Positions 1-6,103 of a stretch of DNA of 6,931 nt are shown here, piece by piece. The notes below the pieces were generated by a model. The model searched no databases, was not told the DNA's origin, and worked only from the letters and a program-made list of their open reading frames with translations. Source of the stretch: Enteractinococcus sp. GTDB lineage: Bacteria > Actinomycetota > Actinomycetes > Actinomycetales > Micrococcaceae. The stretch covers positions 1 through 6,931 of the forward strand of contig JAJUIX010000067.1 of the NCBI GenBank assembly GCA_029267455.1, given 5' to 3'. Positions within the stretch are counted from its first letter, which is position 1; each line of letters starts with the position of its first letter. A program made the position numbers and the translations under genes.

Positions 1-218
1 AGATCATCAGCGCAGACATCGCACGACAGACACTCGAATACGATCTCATTGATGAATTACAGGTGTTCGTGGCGCCAGTATTTCTCGGTGACGGTGTCCG
101 CATCTTCGACGTCCCGGGTGGACGACGGTATGAATGGGAACTCGCAGAGGTTTTCCCAGGGGCCCGGAGAAGTTTCGGCCGAACCTATCGACCGAAGCAC
201 AGGATGCGGACAAACTAA
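1..218 (+). CDS. Dihydrofolate reductase / RibD C-terminal family protein, 3' end only
   Basis: The last 71 codons of a gene that enters from the left edge are read in the frame starting at base 3 and end in TAA at 216-218. The visible protein has the characteristic end of the RibD-C/dihydrofolate-reductase-like fold: a helix with LIDELQ, then the strand and turn VFVAPVFLGDGVRIFD, then a short basic tail. In this family the fold binds NADPH and reduces a pteridine- or pyrimidine-like substrate. Stand-alone actinobacterial members are mostly uncharacterised, so no substrate is assigned. The N-terminal nucleotide-binding part is outside the window. The family call rests on the APV.LGDG.R.F signature. 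It is not possible to tell whether it is a true RibD, a DHFR or an orphan member, though the orphan type is most likely. No good terminator is seen before the next gene 109 bp downstream. Confidence 0.8.
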   Translation, partial: IISADIARQTLEYDLIDELQVFVAPVFLGDGVRIFDVPGGRRYEWELAEVFPGARRSFGRTYRPKHRMRTN

Positions 219-315
219 CTTTCCCATAACCCACCACTGACGTTGAGTTCTGCGACTCCACGACGTCTAGAGTCGACCATCGGTGATGATAGCCTGCTGA
301 TGATTCAACTATCTC

Positions 316-322
316 AAGGAGG
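316..322 (+). promoter_or_regulatory. Shine-Dalgarno sequence that fixes a TTG start
   Basis: AAGGAGG at 316-322 is a near-perfect ribosome binding site. Its spacing is 5 nt to the TTG at 328, 17 nt to the in-frame ATG at 340, and 0 nt to an out-of-frame ATG at 323. Only the TTG at 328 has a workable spacing in the frame that encodes the recognisable protein. Confidence 0.75.
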
Positions 323-327
323 ATGTT

Positions 328-699
328 TTGGAACTCAGCATGGATAAAGGCAATCAGTTTGTCGAAGAGACTCAGTCTCCTGAAGGTGCAGCCGCTTGGA
401 AACAACAGCTCGATGAGTATGCTCCAGGCGCTTCTGATTGGGTCGTGGGCGCGGTCTTTGGCGGCACCTACCAGCGCGAGGGCCTGGAGCTGCGCGATCG
501 TCAGATGCTGAACATGGCCGCCCTAGCAGCTATGGGTGGTACTGAGCCACAGCTGACCGGCCACATCAAGACTGCAGTCGAAGTGGCCGGCATGTCGAAA
601 GAAGAAGTTGCCGAGTGCTTCGTGCACTTGATGCCATATATCGGAGTGCCCAAAACACTGGCAGCAATGCGTTGCATGCAAGCTGCCTTCGAAGACTAA
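328..699 (+). CDS. Carboxymuconolactone decarboxylase (CMD) family protein
   Basis: A 123-residue all-helical protein of the CMD fold. The core runs from about residue 22 to 120. It includes LRDRQMLNMAALAAMGG (about 55-71), the helix HIKTAVEVAGMSKEEVAE (79-96) and HLMPYIGVPKTLAAM (100-114), matching the family pattern of R..S/M..LAAL.A.G, H...A...G...EE..E and H...Y.G.P....A. The family covers gamma-carboxymuconolactone decarboxylase of the protocatechuate pathway and AhpD-like peroxidases. This protein has only isolated cysteines (Cys97, Cys116) and no CxxC, so an AhpD-type disulfide peroxidase role is unlikely. No other protocatechuate-pathway gene is visible, so a PcaC role is also unsupported. 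The start is taken as TTG at 328 because of the adjacent Shine-Dalgarno sequence; starting at ATG 340 would shorten it by four residues. It is monocistronic as far as can be seen and ends before a convergent inverted repeat. Confidence 0.88.
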   Translation: MELSMDKGNQFVEETQSPEGAAAWKQQLDEYAPGASDWVVGAVFGGTYQREGLELRDRQMLNMAALAAMGGTEPQLTGHIKTAVEVAGMSKEEVAECFVHLMPYIGVPKTLAAMRCMQAAFED

Positions 700-706
700 C
701 GACACA

Positions 707-764
707 AACAACTACGCGTCGCTGGGTCTCACCTTGGTGGTGAACTCAGCGACGCGTAATTGTT
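707..764. terminator. Bidirectional terminator-like hairpin between convergent genes
   Basis: TACGCGTCGCTG (713-724) is perfectly complementary to CAGCGACGCGTA (747-758). After one mismatch (712/759) the stem continues for five more pairs (707-711 with 760-764). The 22-nt loop can form a small inner stem, TCACC (729-733) with GGTGA (739-743). It sits between the stop codons of two convergent genes (699 and 775), so it probably ends both transcripts. The flank read on the minus strand (GTTGTTTGTG) is moderately U-rich and the plus-strand flank (ATTGTTG) less so. The U-tract is not classical, so the termination role is inferred from position and stem length. Confidence 0.7.
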
Positions 765-774
765 GAACGTGGTC

Positions 775-1395
775 TTAGATGTTGACTTGGAAGAACGGAA
801 TGGACAGCGGGTATTTCCAGGCTTGACGGTTCCCGGCTTTGACCGCTGCGATAATGCAGAAGACGATATCTAGAACTAGGAATACGAGCCAGGTGACCCA
901 TCCAATGAGTACCAGCATCAACACGAGCGAAGCCACGGTATAGATGATGTAGCTGATCGCCCAGTTGAGTGCTGCACGACCCTGCTGGTCCAGCGTGTAG
1001 CTGCGCTCCCGATAGATCAACCAGACGATCAGCGGCACAATGAAACTGAACAGCAGATTCCCGATGTGCATGAGCACACCCCAGGTTTTTTCGTCACTGG
1101 GATCGACCGGGGGCTGCGAAGCATAACCGGGTGCATATCCTGGCTGCTGGTTGCCCCACTGCTGCTGACCGTGCGCCTGCTCATAGGGCTGAAATTGCTG
1201 GCCCGCAGGTGGTGGAGTTTCACTCTTGAGCTGCTGAATGTAATCCGCCAGTTCAGCATGACAGTTGGGGTGTTGCAAAATCACGTCCCGTAAATCAGGG
1301 CGTGCTACCGCAATCTGCCGAAGGGTTTCGGCATCAATCGTTGGGTCTTGCAGATCTTCGGGGGTGACGTTCGCCGGGTTCATTCCGTTTTTCAT
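775..1395 (-). CDS. DUF4870 membrane protein with N-terminal leucine-rich-variant segment
   Basis: A 206-residue protein in three parts. Residues about 11-56 (PEDLQDPTIDAETLRQIA through LADYIQQL) resemble the short leucine-rich-repeat-variant segment found at the N-terminus of many actinobacterial proteins. Residues about 57-100 form a Pro/Gln/Tyr/Gly-rich linker. Residues about 104-206 are a DUF4870 domain: KTWGVLMHIGNLL, a first membrane helix (about 107-128), the polar RERSYTLDQQGRAALNW loop, two closely spaced membrane helices (about 147-187), and the typical ending GNRQAWKYPLSIPFF. The function of DUF4870 proteins is not established; this one is an inner-membrane protein with its N-terminus probably cytoplasmic. 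The start is uncertain. ATG at 1395 has GGAG only 2 nt upstream, and ATG at 1383 (MNPANV) has no well-placed site. The first ATG overlaps the stop of an upstream 19-codon ORF as ATGA, which suggests translation by coupling. Confidence 0.85.
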   Translation of the reverse strand: MKNGMNPANVTPEDLQDPTIDAETLRQIAVARPDLRDVILQHPNCHAELADYIQQLKSETPPPAGQQFQPYEQAHGQQQWGNQQPGYAPGYASQPPVDPSDEKTWGVLMHIGNLLFSFIVPLIVWLIYRERSYTLDQQGRAALNWAISYIIYTVASLVLMLVLIGWVTWLVFLVLDIVFCIIAAVKAGNRQAWKYPLSIPFFQVNI

Positions 1396-1451
1396 TTCTC
1401 CATTACAAATGACGATCCCACAGGTGGGTTTTCCGCACCTATCTTAGCCAT
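1392..1451 (-). CDS. Putative 19-residue leader peptide, translationally coupled to the DUF4870 gene
   Basis: A short ORF on the minus strand starts with ATG at 1451-1449 and reads MAKIGAENPPVGSSFVMEK before a TGA at 1394-1392. It has the best ribosome binding site in this area: AGGAG (complement of 1459-1463) with a 7-nt spacer. Its stop overlaps the start of the DUF4870 gene in the ATGA arrangement typical of translational coupling. The downstream gene's own ribosome binding site is too close to its start (2 nt), which is consistent with re-initiation after reading this ORF. I do not recognise the peptide; it has no membrane helix and no run of regulatory codons as in amino-acid attenuators. 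It could be a real micropeptide, a coupling leader, or a chance ORF. The Shine-Dalgarno spacing and ATGA overlap together are what argue against chance. Confidence 0.5.
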   Translation of the reverse strand: MAKIGAENPPVGSSFVMEK

Positions 1452-1503
1452 GATTGTACTCCTGAGTTGCTCATACACGATACAGCAGGAAAAGAACTAG
1501 CCG

Positions 1504-1547
1504 GTGCTCAGGTCTCATCCCTTGCCCCGCAAGTGAGACGGGAGCAC
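1504..1547. repeat. Long imperfect inverted repeat (17-bp hairpin) in a divergent intergenic region
   Basis: Three nested complementary blocks stack into one stem. GTGCTC (1504-1509) pairs with GAGCAC (1542-1547). GTCTCA (1512-1517) pairs with TGAGAC (1534-1539). CTTGC (1521-1525) pairs with GCAAG (1529-1533) around a CCC loop. The blocks are separated by a 2x2 internal loop (AG/GG) and a 3-nt bulge (TCC, 1518-1520). It lies 45 bp upstream of the SRPBCC gene start and about 50 bp upstream of the oppositely oriented 19-codon ORF. There is no U-tract on the plus side. On the minus side a T-rich stretch (TTCTTTT) starts about 8 nt beyond the stem. It could be a 5' UTR structure, a protein-binding dyad, or a terminator-like barrier. 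Confidence 0.6.
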
Positions 1548-1592
1548 GATATAGGCATGACCCTCAAGTAGTGATGCGATAGGAGCCCGTCG

Positions 1593-2051
1593 ATGCAAAC
1601 TACCGATATGACACAGCGTTTCACTATTGCCCGCTACATGCCGGCACCACTCGACGAGGTGTGGCGGGCCTGGACGAAGCCAGACGCTATCGCAGAGTGG
1701 TGGCATCTGCCGGAAACCAAGACGCCGCGTGAAGAACTCGAATTCGATATTCGAGTCGGAGGGTCATATATCTATACCAGCATCCATAACGAGACGCACC
1801 ACCGGACGGTTTCCGGGGGCACGTTTCAAGAGGTCACACCACCTCGCCGACTGGTGTTCACATGGGGCGCTCCGGACTTCAATCCCGAGAGACTACCAAT
1901 TGTGGCAGTGAATCTTGATGAGACATCAGATGGCACCTATGTAATGTTCGAACTCGTGGGAGTCGCTGGGGAGCCCGGAGATAATGGCTTTTATGACACC
2001 TGGGATCAAGCCCTGGCAAGATTGAAAGCCTACGTCGGGTCATCGGCTTAG
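1593..2051 (+). CDS. SRPBCC / AHSA1-like domain protein
   Basis: A 152-residue single-domain protein of the START-like (SRPBCC) superfamily, AHSA1-like branch. Diagnostic features are the N-terminal strand and helix RFTIARYMPAPLDEVWRAWTKPDAIAEWW (about 9-37), the strand GGSYIYTSI (57-64), the GTFQEVTPPRRLVFTWG block (76-92) and the C-terminal helix YDTWDQALARLKAYV (134-148). The family forms a deep hydrophobic pocket for lipid-like or aromatic ligands. Bacterial stand-alone members mostly have no known ligand, and no function is assigned here. The start at 1593 is supported by AGGAG (1581-1585) with a 7-nt spacer; an ATG at residue 6 is less well placed. It is cytoplasmic, with no signal peptide. 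It converges with the WYL regulator gene, the stop codons being only 17 bp apart, and no terminator hairpin is evident between them. Confidence 0.9.
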   Translation: MQTTDMTQRFTIARYMPAPLDEVWRAWTKPDAIAEWWHLPETKTPREELEFDIRVGGSYIYTSIHNETHHRTVSGGTFQEVTPPRRLVFTWGAPDFNPERLPIVAVNLDETSDGTYVMFELVGVAGEPGDNGFYDTWDQALARLKAYVGSSA

Positions 2052-2068
2052 CAAGCCAAAACCGGATA

Positions 2069-3088
2069 CTAGATATTAGTCTCCAAACATGCGGAACTTT
2101 GCCCTCTTCTCGGCTCAGTCTTGACAGTATTCTCATTATTTGGGGCAGAAACCGCAAGTCTCGCGCCGAAGCGATGCAAAAACTCTCGAATCTCCTCGTC
2201 AGCGGTGATTGTCCAAGCGACCCCAGCAGGGATCCAAGCAAGAGCATAGAGCAGATCGGGCAGGTGGTTGCTACCTATCGGCCAGTCGGTTCCACCAGCA
2301 TCATTTGCTGTCGCCCTGCTAACCCATCCCCCGAGCCGCTGTTGTAGTTCTGTCAGCGGCCACTCCAAATGAATGACCGCTTCGTATCGATAAGAGGAAG
2401 TGGTGTCACTGGCTGTAATCCACTCGGTAAGGTCATCGGTTGGCAACGGACGCGGAGTGAACCGCACGCCGGTGCGTGATAACTTCGTAAGTCGATCCAA
2501 GCGAAACGTCCGCCAGTTCGCCCGGTCAATGTCCCAGCAGATCAGATACCAACGAGTACCGTCTGCCATCAACGTATGGGGTTCAACGTGGCGCGTGCTC
2601 TGCACATCTTGAGCCGAGACATAGTGGAATCGAACCAGCATATGATCTCTGCAAGCCAACGCAAGTTCGGCTACCACTTCAGCTTCGACAGGTCCACCCG
2701 AACGGACCGTGGGATTGGCATAATTTTGGAGCGCAGCAACTCTTCGACGCAAATGCGGAGCGAGCATCTGCTCGAGCTTCACCAGTGCGCTCAAAGTAGT
2801 CTTCTCCCCGAGTGTCACGGTAGCCATCCGCAAACCGACAGCAATAGATACGGCTTCGTCGTCATCAAGGAGCAACGGCGGTAACCGTTTACTAGGTTTC
2901 AACTGATAGCCGCCGTCAGTACCCGGGGTTGACGTGATTTCATAGCCTAGTACTCGCAAACGTTCGACGTCGCGGCGTACGGTACGCGGCGTCATGCCGA
3001 GCTCGTCGGAAAGTTCATGACCCGACCAGTGCCGTCGTGTTTGCAGGAGAAGCAACAGCCGAAGTGCCCGCGTCGTGGGATCTAACAT
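2069..3088 (-). CDS. WYL-domain, DeoR-type winged-helix transcriptional regulator
   Basis: A 339-residue regulator with the standard three-part architecture. Residues about 6-62 form a winged helix-turn-helix, with LSDELGMTPRTVRRDVERLRVLGYEI as the recognition region and GTDGGYQL as the wing. A linker contains LLLDDDEAVSIAVGLRMA (72-89). The WYL domain (about 138-212) contains the name-giving motif in RWYLICWD (179-186) and the basic FRLDRLTKLSRTG segment. The C-terminal WCX-type domain spans about 232-313. WYL domains sense small ligands or nucleic acid; the ligand here is unknown. The gene is divergent from an ABC exporter operon, 63 bp from its start, so it probably controls that exporter and itself. 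No Shine-Dalgarno sequence lies at a usable distance, but TAGATT ends 6 nt before the ATG, so the transcript may be leaderless. Length and start fit the family, although the last 25 residues are poorly characteristic. Confidence 0.92.
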   Translation of the reverse strand: MLDPTTRALRLLLLLQTRRHWSGHELSDELGMTPRTVRRDVERLRVLGYEITSTPGTDGGYQLKPSKRLPPLLLDDDEAVSIAVGLRMATVTLGEKTTLSALVKLEQMLAPHLRRRVAALQNYANPTVRSGGPVEAEVVAELALACRDHMLVRFHYVSAQDVQSTRHVEPHTLMADGTRWYLICWDIDRANWRTFRLDRLTKLSRTGVRFTPRPLPTDDLTEWITASDTTSSYRYEAVIHLEWPLTELQQRLGGWVSRATANDAGGTDWPIGSNHLPDLLYALAWIPAGVAWTITADEEIREFLHRFGARLAVSAPNNENTVKTEPRRGQSSACLETNI

Positions 3089-3094
3089 ATGCCA

Positions 3095-3100
3095 AATCTA
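3095..3100 (-). promoter_or_regulatory. Candidate -10 box of the WYL regulator gene
   Basis: On the minus strand this reads TAGATT (TAnnnT type), ending 6 nt before the regulator's ATG at 3088. That spacing would put transcription start at or next to the A of the ATG. It agrees with the lack of a properly spaced Shine-Dalgarno sequence and the frequency of leaderless genes in actinobacteria. No convincing -35 is seen; the -35 position falls inside the central dyad. Inferred from pattern only. Confidence 0.4.
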
Positions 3101-3107
3101 CGCCGCC

Positions 3108-3130
3108 TTGAGGACAGAATGTGGCCGCAA
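3108..3130. promoter_or_regulatory. Candidate operator: 23-bp imperfect dyad between regulator and exporter
   Basis: The 23 bp are symmetric at 8 of 11 base-pair positions around base 3119. The left half keeps TTG, GG and CA plus a lone A; the right half keeps T, TG, CC and CAA. The spacer positions between the conserved pairs are free. The centre of the dyad is within 1 bp of the midpoint between the two start codons (3088 and 3152), and each end is 7 bp from a possible -10 box (3095-3100 and 3138-3143). A dimeric regulator bound here would cover the -35 regions of both promoters. Binding by the adjacent WYL protein is inference. Confidence 0.45.
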
Positions 3131-3137
3131 GCGTCTG

Positions 3138-3143
3138 TAGCGT
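3138..3143 (+). promoter_or_regulatory. Candidate -10 box of the ABC exporter operon
   Basis: TAGCGT (TAnnnT type) lies 8 nt before the ATG at 3152. No purine-rich ribosome binding site exists between it and the ATG, so the exporter mRNA may start at, or one or two bases before, the start codon. The match to consensus is weak. The support comes mainly from spacing and from symmetry with the opposite box. Confidence 0.3.
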
Positions 3144-3151
3144 CATGAAAT

Positions 3152-4177
3152 ATGAAGCCAATTATTAGTGCACAGCAGCTATCCAAGACCTTCCGCAATG
3201 CAGATGGCACCTCGTTCGCCGCCGTTTCCAATCTGACCCTGGACGTTTCAGCAGGGTCGCTCATGGCGTTTTTGGGACCGAACGGAGCGGGAAAGTCCAC
3301 CTCGTTACGAATGCTGACTACCTTGCTTAAACCCTCTAGTGGACGAGCTTCAGTATGTGGTTTCGACATCGTAGAAAATCCAACACCAGTACGCGCTCAT
3401 ATCGGGTATGTCGGTCAAAAGCACGGCGCCGGTGATTATTATCGAATTCGTGATGAGCTCATTTCTCAAGGCGCCTTCTATGGGTTGGGCCGACGAGCAC
3501 GACGAGCCCGGGCAGATGAACTGATTCAGATTCTCAATCTGCAGGAATTGGTCAACAAACCTGCCATGAATCTGTCAGGCGGGCAGCGGCGTCGAGTCGA
3601 CATTGCATTGGGGCTTGTGCCAAAGCCGCGGTTGTTATTTTTAGATGAGCCTTCTACCGGTCTAGACCCGCAATCGCGTGCTGATTTATGGCAGCACATC
3701 CTAGGGTTGCGTGAACGATATGGGAGCACGCTCTTTCTGACGACTCATTATCTTGAGGAAGCTGATCAATATGCCGAGCGGGTCGTGATCATCGACCGCG
3801 GCAGGATTATCGCCGACGACACGGCGGCTCGCCTCAAAACTGACCTTGCCGGAGACCGGATCTCTATCACCCTAGCTGGACAAAACCATCAAGATGCTGA
3901 GCACTTAATGCAGCGTGTAGCTTTGTCGCCCGAGGTGCTGGAGCGCTCCTCCATCTCCACTGCAGACGGCAGCGCTACAAAATATGTCATTCCGGTCAAT
4001 CTCGGGGACCAGGTGTTACCGCATTTGCTGGGCCAGCTCAACGAATACGGTCACCGCGCAATGGCTGCTGAGCTTGATCGGCCAAGCCTGGATGATGTTT
4101 TCCTTTCCCTCACCGGACGTAGTCTGCGTGAGGAGCAAACTTTCGATTCCATCCCGGAGCACACTTATGAGTACTAA
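3152..4177 (+). CDS. ABC exporter ATP-binding protein, DrrA-type
   Basis: A 341-residue ATPase with a complete nucleotide-binding domain: Walker A GPNGAGKST (42-50), Q-loop Gln89, signature LSGGQ (141-145), Walker B LLFLDEP with Asp165 and Glu166 (161-167), D-loop GLDP (170-173) and switch His199. The region after about residue 225 ends with PSLDDVFLSLTGR, the C-terminal hallmark of the DrrA/daunorubicin-resistance group of multidrug and antibiotic exporters. It would work as a dimer on the cytoplasmic face with two copies of the permease encoded next. The transported compound cannot be deduced. The start at 3152 gives the normal family N-terminus (ISAQQLSKTF), but no Shine-Dalgarno sequence precedes it. 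Its last 11 bp overlap the permease gene, so the two subunits are translationally coupled. Likely controlled by the divergent WYL regulator. Confidence 0.93.
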   Translation: MKPIISAQQLSKTFRNADGTSFAAVSNLTLDVSAGSLMAFLGPNGAGKSTSLRMLTTLLKPSSGRASVCGFDIVENPTPVRAHIGYVGQKHGAGDYYRIRDELISQGAFYGLGRRARRARADELIQILNLQELVNKPAMNLSGGQRRRVDIALGLVPKPRLLFLDEPSTGLDPQSRADLWQHILGLRERYGSTLFLTTHYLEEADQYAERVVIIDRGRIIADDTAARLKTDLAGDRISITLAGQNHQDAEHLMQRVALSPEVLERSSISTADGSATKYVIPVNLGDQVLPHLLGQLNEYGHRAMAAELDRPSLDDVFLSLTGRSLREEQTFDSIPEHTYEY

Positions 4178-4952
4178 CACCGTCCATACTTCGCCCTCGC
4201 TCAAGATTTTGCGCGATACCGGTGCGGTCTTTCAGCGAGAACTATGGCCAGTAGTGCGCGACCCGTTTAGCGTGATCTTCTCGTTGTTGCAGCCCTTGGT
4301 TTTTCTGATCTTCTTCAGCCCGCTCCTGAGCGGCTTCAGCGGACTGTCGCTGGCTGAATCTCTGCAGTGGTTTGTCCCGGGCATCATCGTAATGAGCACC
4401 CTATTCGGGACCGCCATGGCGGGTTCAAATCTGCTGTTCGAGCTCGCGTCTGGATCTCACGAACGAATGCTGGTCACGCCGGTTGCACGTTCGGCGCTCA
4501 TGGTGGGCCGAGCATTGAAAGAGATGGTACCTCTGACCATTCAAGCCGTCGTCCTGACACTTATTGCGGCAGTCTTCGGATTTCGGCCGCACTTGCCGGG
4601 GATGTTCTTGGGCCTGGTACTGCTGGCTCTTTTTGGAATTGGCCTTGGTGCACTCAGTTACGCGCTTGGGATTGCTTCGAGAAAACGAAACTGGATGTTC
4701 TGGGGTGTGCAACAAGCTCTGCTCTTCCCGCTGATGATTCTTTCAGGGATGCTGCTCCCGCTTGCAACGGCCCCTCATTGGATGCAGATATTATCCGCTT
4801 TCAATCCACTGACCTATCTCGTTGAAGCAGAGCGTTCCCTGTTCAATGGAAGTTTCGCTGATCCTGCGGTGTGGCAGGGCGGGATTGCAGCTGTGATACT
4901 TGCTGGCCTCGGTTTAGTTGTTGGGATCCGCATGATGCGCAAGAGTATTTGA
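4167..4952 (+). CDS. ABC-2 type exporter permease, DrrB-type
   Basis: A 261-residue membrane protein with about six predicted helices: roughly 35-56, 66-90, 116-138, 145-170, 179-200 and 235-255. It carries the ABC-2 features FVPGIIVMSTLFGTAMAG (69-86), the polar FELASGSHERMLVTPVARSAL stretch (91-111) that contacts the ATPase, and FNPLTYLVEAERSLF (212-226), typical of DrrB-like permeases. It forms the transport channel with the DrrA-type ATPase. The ATG at 4167 is chosen because GGAG (4156-4159) lies 7 nt upstream and the resulting length fits the family. The reading frame stays open for 61 codons further upstream, but that stretch overlaps the ATPase gene and looks unlike any permease. The operon appears to end here, followed by a strong hairpin. 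A role in export of a drug, pigment or lipid is inferred from the family only. Confidence 0.92.
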   Translation: MSTNTVHTSPSLKILRDTGAVFQRELWPVVRDPFSVIFSLLQPLVFLIFFSPLLSGFSGLSLAESLQWFVPGIIVMSTLFGTAMAGSNLLFELASGSHERMLVTPVARSALMVGRALKEMVPLTIQAVVLTLIAAVFGFRPHLPGMFLGLVLLALFGIGLGALSYALGIASRKRNWMFWGVQQALLFPLMILSGMLLPLATAPHWMQILSAFNPLTYLVEAERSLFNGSFADPAVWQGGIAAVILAGLGLVVGIRMMRKSI

Positions 4953-4989
4953 CCTTGCCCATCTATGCGAAGTGCCCAGATATAACAAT

Positions 4990-5022
4990 GGCGGGGTATC
5001 GGACCTATTCCGGTACCCCGCC
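4990..5022. terminator. Strong bidirectional terminator between the exporter operon and ilvC
   Basis: GGCGGGGTATCGG (4990-5002) pairs with CCGGTACCCCGCC (5010-5022) around a 7-nt loop: 13 pairs, of which one is G-U in the plus-strand RNA and A-C in the minus-strand RNA. It sits 37 bp after the permease stop (4952) and 19 bp after the ilvC stop (5042). On the minus strand the stem is followed by ATTGTTATATC, a reasonable U-rich tail, so it is best read as the ilvC terminator that also serves the convergent exporter operon. Confidence 0.85.
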
Positions 5023-5041
5023 GTCGTTGGTGTGACGAGAC

Positions 5042-6085
<1,044 letters not shown>

Positions 6086-6103
6086 CTATGTGGTGGGGTT
6101 GGG

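Noticed and set aside
243..273. TTGAGT with TAGAGT as a promoter for the CMD gene
   Set aside because: The spacer is 19 nt and the -10 match is modest; without expression data it is no better than many chance matches.
253..275. Short inverted repeat CGACTC ... GAGTCG upstream of the CMD gene
   Set aside because: Only six pairs around an 11-nt loop with no U-tract. It could be chance and is too weak to call as the terminator of the upstream gene or as an operator.
323..511. Out-of-frame ORF starting with ATG right after the AAGGAGG
   Set aside because: The Shine-Dalgarno sequence touches the ATG with no spacer, and the product has no family resemblance; the overlapping frame encodes a clear CMD-family protein.
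1417..1432. CCCA/TGGG mini-hairpin followed by TTTT on the plus strand
   Set aside because: The stem has only four to five pairs and lies inside the 19-codon ORF on the opposite strand. No plus-strand transcript is expected to end there.
2099..2884. Several plus-strand open frames of 70-102 codons opposite the WYL regulator
   Set aside because: They are fragments in different frames with no recognisable domains and no good start signals, opposite a confident full-length regulator gene.
3984..4166. Upstream in-frame extension of the permease gene by 61 codons
   Set aside because: This stretch overlaps the ATPase gene and has no membrane character. The ATG at 4167 has a well-spaced GGAG and gives the normal family length.
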